Shown in pieces: positions 52,801-62,768 of a stretch of 64,000 bases of DNA. The notes beneath the pieces were generated by a model, which saw only the letters and a list, made by a program, of their open reading frames with translations, did no database searches and was not told where the DNA came from. Location of the stretch: positions 23,579,040 to 23,643,039 of the forward strand of contig NC_133225.1 in NCBI RefSeq assembly GCF_040436345.1, written 5' to 3'. The position numbers and the translations under genes are program-made. The DNA is from Pagrus major. Its lineage: Eukaryota; Chordata; Actinopteri; Spariformes; Sparidae. Position 1 is the first letter of the stretch. Each line of letters opens with the position of its first letter.

Positions 52801-55800
52801 CTGCAACTTACTTTTACTTTAAGAAGTGGACCTGTGTGTGAAACTTACCATATGTGCATCACTTGTCTATTGCAGGTCAAAGTGACATTACAGACGTCAG
52901 CAACCCTGCATCATGCATCCCTGGATATGTTTGTTACCAGAGTGAATGGGACATCAGCTCCTCAATGTCAACATCAGATGATATTCCAGCTGAGTCGTGT
53001 ACAAGTGACAGTAAAACATTCTGCATCAAACCTGGTTTCAATGATATTTGCTCAGATTTGACTACAACCTTCACTTCAGGACTGTTCTGTTCTTCCTTCA
53101 GCCTCACCAAAAGCATCACTGTTGGTATGTACCGCAGAGTCCTCCTGTATTTTTGCATGTGGTGGATACATTACTTCATCATGTTTTAATGTATGTGCTG
53201 TTTTAAATCTTCCACAGATTTCTTAAATCAAAGTGAGATACATTCAAGAGTTCAGCCTGAACTTCCTGCAAAAATAGAAATAACATTACCTTCAAAGTGT
53301 CATCTCACCACTGATTACACCTGTAAGGGTAAGTGGAAAGACAAGACGTACAGAGACTTTGTCTGTCACCAACACTATGCATTGATTTACATGAAAATCC
53401 TTAAAGGCAGTATGCAGCGTAAGATCACTCTGTAAAAAAAGACAAGAACAACAGATATGACGCTGACTCTGCTCTAACCTGGTTCACATCATACCTGACA
53501 AATCGCACCTTTCAGGTCATGTGGAATAGCTCCTTGTCCAAACCCTGCTTTCTGGAAACTGGTGTCCCTCAAGGCTCAGTACTAGGACCACTTCTGTTCT
53601 CACAATACACTAGATCACTAGGCTCTGCAATCACATTACATGGATTCTCTTACCACTGCTAAACAGATGACACTCAACTGTTCCTCTCTTTTCCCCTATC
53701 CTCCGACACCCATGTTGCAACACGCATCTCAGAATGTCTGGCAGACATCTCCGCTTGGACAGCTGCGCACCACCTCAAGCTCAACCTTCATAAAGCTGAA
53801 CTCCTCTTCATCCCGGGGAAAGACTGCCCTCACATGGACCTGTCAGTCACTGTCAAGGACGTCACAGTATCGCCTTCATCGACTGCGAGGAACCTGGGCA
53901 TAATCTTCGACAACAGACTATCCTGCACCCCCAACATCACTGCTGTGGCCCGATCCTGCAGATTTGCCCTCTACAACATCCGCAGGATCCGGTCTTTCCT
54001 CCCACTTGGACTAGGCTTGTACGGTATACCGGTACTAAATTGGTACCGCGGTACCGACGCATTTAAAAAGGTACTATACTGCGCTTGGATGAGACCGGTA
54101 CTTTTTTCATTTCATTTTATATAGCGCCGCGCTGCCGCGTAACGGCGCAGCGTGACGTCACCGCATTGTAATTTGAGCCGAGGCGAGGAAGTCAGAGCAA
54201 GCGAGGGAGCGAGCGAGTTACTGGAGCAACAGACGGAGCAGGAGGAAAGCTTGGACACAGGGAGAGATAACGGAGAGAAAGAGAGAGAGAGAGGAGCAGG
54301 GAGAGAATGGCAGCTGCTGCAACCGTCACCACTCCGCAACTTACGGACAAATCAGGTGCGCGAAGTGCATGGCGAAGTCATAAACACCGAAGCACCACGG
54401 TGTTATAAAACATGTCTGGCAAAGGGTGGAAACACATCCAACCTGGCCAAACATTTGAAGGACAAGCACCCAGACCTGCACAAGGAGTTCAAAGAACGAC
54501 AGGTAATACCCATGAAAAAAAAAGCCACATTCAGTGTTAAAAGCAACGCCAGCCCCCTTCACTCTCCACAAAAGTAGCTCTGGAAAAGAATTAAAGCTAG
54601 TTTTCAATTACCACTTTCTCTGGTTTAAATAGCCTATTTATATTATTATATATTATATCATTATATTTAGTAGTAATAAAAAGTAAAGTAATAAACTTTT
54701 ACATACACATTTAGCCATTTAATATGTTATAAAGAGTACAGCATAGTAATGTAACGTATCATTTAAAGACATTGGTCCTACATAAGACAGGCTATATTTA
54801 ATGAAAATATTTTTTAGGTTATGTATCTTAACGTAATTAAGGCCTCAGCTTGTATGACATATGCATCACCTTCATTTTATCTTTTCACTACAGAGTCTTT
54901 ATGGTATTTCATTTTATTTACTGATGTATAGTTCTAAGATTTTAAAGATTTTCTATGAAAATAAAGCCATTAATGACATTTTTTGTGTTCTCTTTTTATT
55001 TGGAAAAGTATCGAAAAGTATCGAAATACATGTTGGTACCGGTATCGATACCAAAATGTTGGTATCGTGACAACACTAACTTGGACTAGTGCAACTCGCT
55101 CTTGGCTGGACTCCCAGCCTCTGCGACTAAACCGTTGCAGTATATCCAGAATGCTGCAGCGCGCCTCGTTTTCAATCTACCCAAATTCTCCCATGTGACC
55201 CCCCTCCTCCGTGACCTCCACTGGCTTCCTGTTGCAGTCCAGATCCAATTCAAGACCATGGTGCTGGCCATCAAGGCCGTCAACGGAACTGCACCCATCT
55301 ACCTCCAAACACTGGTCAGACCACACGCCCCAGCACAAGCACTTCACTCCACTACATCAGCTGGCCGGCTGGTACCACCGTTGCTGAGGGCAAACAAAGG
55401 TCGCTCAGCGAAGTAATGACTCTTCTCTGTTCCAGCGCATCAGTGGTGGAACGAAATCCCGACCAATGTCAGGACAGCAGAGTCACTCGCCATCTTCCGC
55501 TAAAGACTCAAGACTCACTTCAGACTTCACCTTGACCCAGCATAGCATGACTCCCTCCCACTTGTGTGTTCTTACCCTTAGCACTTAAATCATAGCACTT
55601 ATGTACTTAATGTATCCTTGATATATAGCATCTACTATGCTCAGACGAGGGCTTGAAAATTGTTTCTATTTTTTCATTCTTTATCGACAGTGTTATGTTG
55701 TGGTTTCTTTCTTGTGATAAATGTACTTATTGTAGAATCTAATGAATCTAATCTAATCTAATCTGAATCTAATCTAACCCCAAAGTGTAACTGCTCACAG

Positions 55801-56676
55801 GCACTGTGTTGAAGCAGTTGTTGAAGAAATGTTGTAATTCTTGTTTCTCCTCAGAAAATGGACAAATCAAGGGATTGTCTAAGCTGGAGCCCTTCACAGA
55901 CTACAGCTGTATCGGTCACGTTAAGGGCATCAACAATGACATCATAATAAACACAACTGATATCCCTGTCAGGATTGACTGTGGTATGTTGAGATTCACT
56001 TTACCTAAGTGCAATGATAAGAACAATCAGCTTGTATCCTAAGATAACTCTGGACAAAACACCAGATACTCAGTGTTACAGATTCATAATGTGTCCGAAC
56101 AGATCTTAAAGTAATCTACACAGAGGAGAGAGCAACCGACACCTCCATCCATTTGAGTTGGAACACGACCAGTACCAACTGTCAAGCTGTTCTTCAGAAT
56201 CTTTCAAATCTTTATTATGACTGCAGCTGCTCACGTGCTGACAACAAACAGAAACGGGTGACTGGATGTAAGTAAAATTATTTAGACTAACTTTATAATT
56301 ATTTCATTCACTTCACAGGAATGCATCTTTGAAAGTCCTTGGAGGTCATTTTAGTGACCATTTGACCTACATAGTGAAATATACTGTGGACATCAGAATC
56401 CTCCATTGACCTTCAGTAAAGTGCTCCATGCTTCAGCGTGCTGAGTGACAGCAGGTGTAAAAAACCTGCTGCAGGTCAACAAGTTATGACACAACATGAA
56501 ATATGGCACAGAAATAACACTGAAATGTCAGATTAATATCTTTGTTTCTATACGAACGAACGAGGTCAGAAAAAATATTTACAGCTAAAAGTTGCTGCAC
56601 AGTTAAAGATGAGCTGGTTGTTCATCAGAAACAAGTCTGATTCTATATATTTAGCCTGTTTTCACTGATTGATTGG

Positions 56677-56713
<37 letters not shown>

Positions 56714-58752
56714 GGATTGAATTAATGAAACTGTGTTACAGTTGTAGTTAACAAAGATCCACAAGGAGGAACATGTGAGATTGATGGACTGGAACCATAC
56801 ACCGTCTACACCTGTAAAGTCCAACCCAAATACAACGACAACCCCGTGGGTAAATCACCTGAAGTTACACAGGAAACTGAGATTGGAGGTAAGTGTCAAA
56901 ATAAAACATTTTGGAAGAGATTACAGCAACACATGTATAATACAAACAGTCTATCCTGACTGTTTATTCATTCATCCTTTGTATTTCACATGTTGTTGAA
57001 GTTTTTATTTTTGTTACTGTTTGTTTATCCAAGGTGCTGCAGTGCAGAGAGTCTGGTGTCTTGAGAGTGTCGTTTAGAGGATTACATTATTGTTCAGGGT
57101 TAAATTGTAATCAGTTACTACAATGAACATTGTATGTGGAAAATAATGACTTTTTCTCTTAGTGATCCACTTTAGAATATTAACTTTGAAAGGGAATTCG
57201 AAAATATTCTTTCAGTTCATTTTTTAATATTAAACATTTGTTTTTATTCACTCATCATTTAAAGTTGCTATTTGTAAGAAAAGTTGATTTTTGAGTCTCA
57301 TTCCCAAAGCATCAGTTTTTGACGAGTTGGGAGTGCGAGTCAAAAATCCACTTTTCTTACAAATAGCATCTTTGAAGATTTAAGAATACAGAATGACAAC
57401 TTTAAGGAATAATACTAATTTTCTGATATTTTTATACCTGTTTTGCATTTGAGTTTACGTGCAAAATGAATTATTTTGTTTGCTTTGCACATTTTGTATT
57501 TGTATCATTACTGACAACCAGCACAACCAACAGAGCAACACACTAAAGAGTGATTAAGCTTCTGTTTAAATGAAACTATAATATCACTGTGAGTAAGCAC
57601 ACAGCGTTGTATCTAAAGGTAAATGAGATTGTTTTTCTCTCTAACAGTACCAGATGGTGTTACTTCACTGTTGCTGTCTAATCCAGAGAATAATGAGATT
57701 AAAGTAATCTGTGCTCATGGAGGACGTTTTAATGGACCTAACAGGAAATACCGTGCACGTCTTTATCTTGGTGGTGACTCTGAGAAGCTGCTTGAAAAAG
57801 ACAAATGTAATTTTGAATTCAAAGATCTGAGTTATTCTACTACCTACAGAGTGGAGGTTTGTATGATCCAAATTTTTGGAGACACAAAATGATCCCATCT
57901 TTATTCCTCATCTGTCTTCAAATGCTTTAATCCCTGATAAACAGATTTTCTCTCTTTCCAGGTGACTGCTTTCAATGGAAAATATGAGAGCTTCCCCGCC
58001 ATAGAGCATGATGACACAAAGTGTACGTGCAGTTTTAATTAATGCCACACACTGTCGCACATCGTTCTGTTAAATCATTTCACACATTTTGTTCTGACTT
58101 ACAGTGCACACATCCATTTATGTAAATTGTATTTTAAACATAAATGCTACCACTTTTATATTCTTCTCTTATAACCATCATTTTACAGACAACAGAAACA
58201 GACTTGTCTTTGCTGTTCGGCTCTGCTTCATCACCATTGGCATCATCATCATCATCATCACAGTTGTGGTCATCTACCAGATCTCTGCTCTGAAGCGCAG
58301 AAAGTCCAGAAAGTAAAGATCATTTGCATCTGATCTCCTGCTCCAGTTTGACTGTCAGATTGTTTTGAGTTTAATTCACAGAAATTAGTTTTAATTTCCT
58401 GTACATCAACATAATTTTGTGTTGCCTAACTGTAATCACTTCACTTTTTTCTCCACAGTGATGTGAATGAAGATGTGAAGCTTGAATCAACAGCAAGTGA
58501 GTAAACTTTAGATTTACTGTTTTTTTCCACAACTGTCACATTCAGCAGCTTCAAACTATGTATGATATTTAGCTGTTAGGTTATTAGATTATGTTATCAA
58601 TTAAGAATACAATTGCAGTATTTCCCACTCTAGAATAACTGCAGTACTAAAACTTTTGAATAGTATTACAAAAGTATTTTTATTGTAACAGTATTTCCGT
58701 TTTGTTTGTTGTAGTTTATGTTAATGAACGGCCTCCTGGATTGAGATCATAA
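49835..58752 (+). CDS. ptprc-like: Gene C: CD45-like receptor without mucin or phosphatase regions, 13 coding exons, 542 aa
   Basis: Coding exons: 49835-49895, 52295-52321, 52503-52772, 52876-53124, 53218-53328, 55855-55983, 56103-56267, 56742-56888, 57648-57856, 57962-58022, 58189-58312, 58459-58496, 58715-58752. Phases agree; total 1629 nt, stop TAA at 58750. Layout: signal peptide 1-20, short Pro-rich link, Cys-rich/fibronectin-III-like ectodomain about 30-476, transmembrane about 485-506, tail of about 36 residues with KRRKSR, DVNEDVKLESTA and Y532-V-N-E. Each exon is a close paralogue of one in gene B, but the micro-exon and both mucin exons are missing. The helix is more diverged from CD45 than that of B (RLVFAVRLCF start, then an Ile run). 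All exons are open despite a 2.3-kb transposon insertion in the intron after 53328, so the gene is probably functional. No phosphatase domain is encoded. Confidence 0.85.
49896..52294 (+). other. Gene C intron 1 (2.4 kb)
   Basis: Contains a hAT-type element (50527-51310) and, at 51720-52200, a block paralogous to intron 2 of gene B and to 1-400 of gene A. At about 52200 the match to B jumps from about 40360 to about 41042: the two mucin exons have been deleted. Confidence 0.7.
50527..51310. repeat. hAT-type non-autonomous element, about 780 bp
   Basis: Starts 'gaggtggcaaaagtaca' and ends with the inverse 'gtactttgttacttccaac'. The interior shares 'ctgtgcaaagctaactgaac' with 3200-3435. No transposase frame. 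Confidence 0.65.
52295..53328 (+). other. Gene C exons 2-5: Cys-rich membrane-distal ectodomain
   Basis: Paralogous to gene B exons 5-8, with single-codon insertions (E-L-F-N-Q in place of E-H-N-Q; one extra residue before C-S-S-F-S-L-T-K). The splice sites are the same, including the CAGCAG tandem acceptor before 52295. Confidence 0.8.
53437..54003 (+). pseudogene. L2-type LINE reverse transcriptase fragment, 5' piece
   Basis: Encodes the conserved GVPQGSVLGPLLF motif, then a decayed catalytic box (the Y-A-D-D position reads stop-T-D-D near 53660), followed by DTQLFLSF-like and HHLKLNLHKAELL blocks typical of L2/CR1-clade elements. Interrupted at 54012 by the hAT element. In-frame stops and frameshifts show it is dead. 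Confidence 0.8.
54012..55078 (+). mobile_element. Nested hAT-type DNA transposon with BED finger remnant
   Basis: Flanked by an 8-bp target duplication ACTTGGAC (54004-54011 and 55079-55086). The ends are imperfect inverse repeats (left 'taggcttgtacggtata', right inverse 'tagtgttgtcacgata'). The open frame 54152-54577 ends in a BED zinc-finger pattern (C-x3-C, GGNTSNLAKHL, H-P-D-L). No RNase-H-like transposase core remains, so it is non-autonomous and 1067 bp long. Confidence 0.82.
55087..55764 (+). pseudogene. L2-type LINE, 3' piece with (AATCT)n tail
   Basis: Resumes the LINE right after the target duplication: LAGLPASATKPLQYIQNAAA, then LHWLPVAVQIQFKTMVLAIKA, the conserved end region of L2-type proteins. 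It ends in an AATCT-type tail that merges with the host 'gaatctaatctaacccc'. Confidence 0.8.
56668..56713. repeat. (GATT)n microsatellite in a gene C intron
   Basis: Paralogous to 43277-43326, so it predates the B/C duplication. Confidence 0.9.
57261..57373. repeat. Foldback element, about 113 bp, in a gene C intron
   Basis: Left arm 'gttgctatttgtaagaaaag' and right arm 'cttttcttacaaatagcatc' pair over roughly 37 bases, including the inner 'tttttgagtc'/'gagtcaaaaa', around a loop of about 40. Gene B has no counterpart at this spot (near 44290), so it is an insertion in C. Confidence 0.75.
58189..58752 (+). other. Gene C exons 11-13: transmembrane helix and short tail
   Basis: Exons 58189-58312, 58459-58496 and 58715-58752. 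Tail: KRRKSR, then NDVNEDVKLESTA, then IYVNERPPGLRS and TAA. Compared with B, one extra base after the Pro-Pro-Gly codons shifts the frame and shortens the end by four residues; the Tyr-Val-Asn motif lies upstream and is intact. Confidence 0.78.
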
Positions 58753-58823
58753 AGAGGCTCACTGATGAAGACGGCCTGATGGAGCTGCCTACCAAACCAT
58801 CACTTACTCTTTCTGCTTGGTTT

Positions 58824-58829
58824 ATTAAA
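58824..58829 (+). terminator. Candidate poly(A) signal of gene C
   Basis: ATTAAA 72 bases after the stop codon. Variant hexamer, weak evidence. Confidence 0.3.
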
Positions 58830-59377
58830 TGTTCAGTATGCTGTAGGTCTTGCTGCCATTTTGTACTTTTAATTACCTTTCTGTTGTTGTGTTGTTGTAA
58901 GTTACTATTATGTTTCCCCACTTTTAAAGTTCTTTGATACATTGTTTTTTGATGCAGAACAGTAGTGACATTACAGATATAATGATGATAGAAACAGGTA
59001 GGACAAACAGAGGAATCTGACAGGATCTGACATGATACAAATTATGTGACAAAATGAAAAGTAAACAAACATTATATCATTTTTGTATCTAATAACAACT
59101 TCAAAATCAGTTTGATAGTACAGTGTCTTGTAATAGGGTGAATGGTGTCTCTGTCTCAGCCACAAGGATAGACAGGAAAAACAATGACACAGACAGACAG
59201 ACAGGCTCGAGCGCTGTGTATACCACAGTTGACGTACATGGAAGTGGAGGCTCTGAGGTCACCAGGTATGGGGGGATTGTTACCTGGCTGAAGATGTGTC
59301 ATAGATTTTAACAGAACCTAGATAGGTTTCGCCTAGTGGCCACTAGAAAAAAAAGCTTTTTGTGCCCGGCGGGCAGT

Positions 59378-59735
59378 GTTGGGTAACGTTACATTTAAAA
59401 GTAACTCATTACGTTACGATCAAAGCACAAATATGTTAAAAGTGCCTGGGCTTTTTTTTTTTTTTTTACAAAACTCATTCCGACACACAAACAATTAAAG
59501 TGCATAAAGGCCTTTTAAAACAACAAAAAAGTTTTAGGGCCATATTAAAGAATACAAATTTTGAGAAGTAGAAATGAAGTTTTAAAATAGTAATGTTGTG
59601 AGCATAAAGTAAAGGAAAAGGAAAGACAGCAATTTTTTACAGTAACAGATTACTTTTATAAAAAACTAAATAAAAAACAGATTACTTGAATTGAAGAACT
59701 AACACGTTACATTACTCGTTACAAAAACAGCCATC
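59378..59735. repeat. Fish MITE, paralogue of 46585-46945
   Basis: Starts 'gggcagtgttgggtaacg' and ends 'aacacgttacattactcg'. The preserved start shows the family more clearly than the other copy. Confidence 0.6.
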
Positions 59736-61179
59736 GACTACTAATCCCTGAGCATCGTAACCTTAGCTTAGCTTCCTTGGCTAGTTGGCCACCATTGTTT
59801 TATGCATGCGAGGCTGAACAAAGTTAAGTTACGGACATGTGGTGCGGAGACGAGGATGCTTTTGAACCTGGCACAGGGATGTATGTCGGTTTCCTCTGCA
59901 GGTTGAGACAGTTGGAGATTCATGTAAGCGCAACAGTAGGAAACAGCGACGGCTACAGTGTGAGCTAATACGCAACTGCTGCCTTACGACAAAACACTGA
60001 GGGGACACAATGCCTTAAATTTGGAAACAACGATGTCATCGTCCATCACGATGTTTTACTGTAGACATCGTCATATGCCAATTCGGCAGACAAGTTACTC
60101 CCAACACTGCTGGCGAGCAATTCCCATTGGACGCACATTGGATAGTGTGTTCACTACCTAGATCTATTAAAATCTATGGGATGTGTCCGTGTGTGTATGT
60201 ATATTTTTTGGTGTTAGGTATGAAAGTGTTATGAATGAATGTGGTCCAACATCTGTAAAAAAAAAAAAATCTATGTGGATGTTATTTTTTTGAAATGCTA
60301 TTTGTATTTCATATAAATGTATTCAGTTAACAGAAGGCACCATTGGGATGTTGACAGCTTATTTCTGTCTTTTCAGCTTAGTAAGATTGTTTTTTTAGTG
60401 ACTGTTAAGATGAGCAGTATGGGTTGTTCATATTTCAGAGGTGGTTCAGCTGAGAAAAGTTGACAGAGCATTTAAGCGTGTCTGTAGATTTGATGTATTA
60501 TATTGTAACATGTAGTGCAATTTTTTTATTGATTAAAGATTTATTTCAAAAGAGCCTGAAATAAATAAATTTAAAAAATCAACCAGACTACAGGTGTTGT
60601 TGATCATATGACTGGCATCTTTTAGCTGCAATCAATCCCTTCAACTACCCACAAATTCAAAATATATCTTTGGCTGACAAACAATGGGCTATACAAATAA
60701 TTGTCTAGATGTGAATCAACTTCTGGGACTGGCTTGGGAATTGCAGCAATGGCAATGAATGTTAATGGTGTTAATAGTTAGATAATGTTGCCTTAACATC
60801 AAGGGGATACTAAATACCCATGCTACACATAAGTGACCTTTGTTTTTATTATCTATGGAAATACTGTTTTGCCAGACTCCTAATCATTTTATCAGTAAAC
60901 AACAAATATGTATGTCCAAACGTAACTGCCTTATTTTGCCTGAATACAAAATTTATTGTTGCCTCCAGTACCCCATAATCTTCAAGCCCAGCATTTGTTC
61001 AGAACAGTCTAGTTATGTTGTAAATCACACCAATTATCTATATTAACTATTAACCTTGTCTGGTGGTCTGGTGACATTTCGTAGTCAACAAAACATTTCT
61101 GGAGCTTCACAGCAAACATACTGCAGCCGCATTCTCCCAAACAACTTAAGGAGATGGGGACTTGTTTTAAAGCGTAAAA

Positions 61180-61635
61180 AAAACAACCAAAAAAATACTA
61201 GTTGGCTCCATACAGCTTTTCAATCGTCATCCAAGTCTCAAGAAGCACAGTTCCCAAACTGATTTGAATTTTTTTTATTTAAACACTCCTCACTATAGCT
61301 GCTAAGCTAAAAGCATCAACGAGCACCCTGTCTGGATGGGGGAAAGCTCAGCCAAAGGTGTAAATATCAAAAAATCAATTTAGGATCTCAGGGCTTCTGG
61401 AGAATTGGATTATACCGATGAGCTTTATGGGGCCATTTATTTATTTATTTATTGTTGTTGTTGTTGTTTTACATTTTAAAACAAGTCCCCATCTACTTCA
61501 GTTGTTTAGGAGAATGCTGCAGCGCTTTTTTGCTGTGAAGCTCCAGAAATGTTTGGTGGACTATGAAACTTCCATCGGCATGGGGGTGAGCAGGTCATGA
61601 CTAAATTTCATTATTGTGTGATGAATCGAAAGATT
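61180..61635. repeat. Dispersed element, third copy of the 9443-9942 family
   Basis: Near-identical to 49060-49512, as part of the segmental duplication. Confidence 0.65.
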
Positions 61636-61955
61636 AAACTATGAAGAAAATAGATTCTAGGTGTAGATAACACAGGATATCATGTTTACTGTGGCCTAGC
61701 GGAAATGGGGCTTCCTGTCATCACATATATATTGGAGGCGAGGCCAGATTGTGGGTGCAATATTACGCCCACTCATATGACTTGAAACCACGGGTAAGGT
61801 ATAGTTCAACGAGTCAAAAAGCTCCGTCAAAAGGTGAAATAATTTCGTTCTAAGCCTTAAATAGAGAGAAAATGCAACTTCCCTTTGGGTGATTGAATGT
61901 CTCCCTATTGGACTGTCTTGCATTTTTGTAGCTGTGCACACCCTAACTCCTGGAA

Positions 61956-62016
61956 ATGGCAGGTCTCTGTTGTGTCAAGATCCTGCTGCTCTGGGCTGGA
62001 GTCACTTTGGCCAACT
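61956..62016 (+). CDS. ptprc-like: Gene D: first coding exon of another CD45-like gene, runs off the right edge
   Basis: Encodes the same 20 residues as gene C exon 1 (M-A-G-L-C-C-V-K, then ILLLWAGVTLAN), phase 1, followed by GTAAGT. The upstream 250 bases and the downstream intron start also match gene C. The rest of the gene is outside the window: intron 1 of its paralogues is 2.3-5.3 kb and only 2 kb is available here. It may be a full gene or a partial duplicate; nothing seen here breaks it. Confidence 0.72.
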
Positions 62017-62102
62017 GTAAGTAGCCATCTTCAACATCATCATAATCATTTTTGTTTTTTGTTTTTTAATAATGGGACAGTGTGGGGATAAAAGGTGTTT
62101 TG

Positions 62103-62762
62103 TACGGAAGCCCTAAAGGGCCACGCATTCATACATTTTATTTCCTCCATTATCTCGAAATAACAACTGCCGTTTTCCCGAGATAACGGGATAATTTTCT
62201 CGAGATCTCGAGATAACGAAACTTTGTTTTCCCGAGATAACAATATAATTAATTTGAGATCTCGAAATAATGACTGTGATATGATAGGCCTGAGATTATG
62301 GAGACGCCCGGGACCTCGTAGCTGGTCAGCTATGTAGTTAACGATGACATCAGGCTCACTTAGATTGTGCCGCCGATATAGCTGAAGCCTTGCTAACTGT
62401 CTTTTTAGACTATGCACACTAATGTGTATATTATCTGTAATAGCAAGGCATAATGCTATTTCAGCCTGTGTCAGGCCTTGATTGAAAAGATATGTGACGC
62501 GGTGATCGATATGACATATATGACAATGATCCTCTGACATTGCTACACTGAATGATGTTTCCTGCAATGATTTAATATACTACACTATCGTTTTGTTTTC
62601 TCAAGATCTCGAGAAAATTATCCCGTTATCTCGGGAAAACGGCAGTTGTTATTTCGAGATAATAACTCGAGATCTCGAGAAAACAAATGAAATTTAACTC
62701 GTTATCACGGGAAAACGGAGGAAATAAAATGTATGAATGCATGGCCCTTTAGGGCTTCCGTA
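62103..62762 (-). mobile_element. 660-bp inverted-repeat transposon with an integrase-like N-terminal remnant
   Basis: Ends are inverse copies (tacggaagccctaaaggg at left, its complement at right), followed inward by further long inverse repeats rich in CTCGAGAT and CCCGTTATC. Flanked by a 6-bp duplication GTTTTG (62097-62102 and 62763-62768). On the minus strand a frame (about 62567-62285) reads YLFNQGLTQAEIALCLAIT and QLARLQLYRRHNLSEPDV, like the start of a fish integrase-core transposase family (IS3EU-type by target length and protein style, from memory). The catalytic core is absent, so the copy is non-autonomous. The matching site in gene C (about 49976) is empty. Confidence 0.7.
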
Positions 62763-62768
62763 GTTTTG

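Larger units (their letters stand above)
55855..58022 (+). other. Gene C exons 6-10: membrane-proximal fibronectin-III-like modules
   Basis: Exons 55855-55983, 56103-56267, 56742-56888, 57648-57856 and 57962-58022. Same signatures as gene B (LEPFTDYSC, LEPYTVYTC, FKDLSYSTTYRV). Exon 56103-56267 is six codons longer than in B, ending DNKQKRVTG before the donor. Confidence 0.8.
58753..61955. other. C-D intergenic block, duplicate of the B-C block
   Basis: Repeats the order seen after gene B: Tyr-motif frame (59123-59311), MITE (59378-59735), about 1 kb of shared unique sequence, dispersed element (about 61180-61635), then the next signal exon. A spacer at about 60769-61135 differs from the B-C block. 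Confidence 0.7.

Noticed and set aside
54152-54577. Independent zinc-finger gene
   Set aside because: The frame lies wholly inside a hAT element bounded by an 8-bp target duplication; it is a transposase remnant.
62046-62567. 173-codon minus-strand frame as a host gene
   Set aside because: Lies mostly within the inverted-repeat element, and its C-terminal half is translation of palindromic CTCGAGAT repeats.
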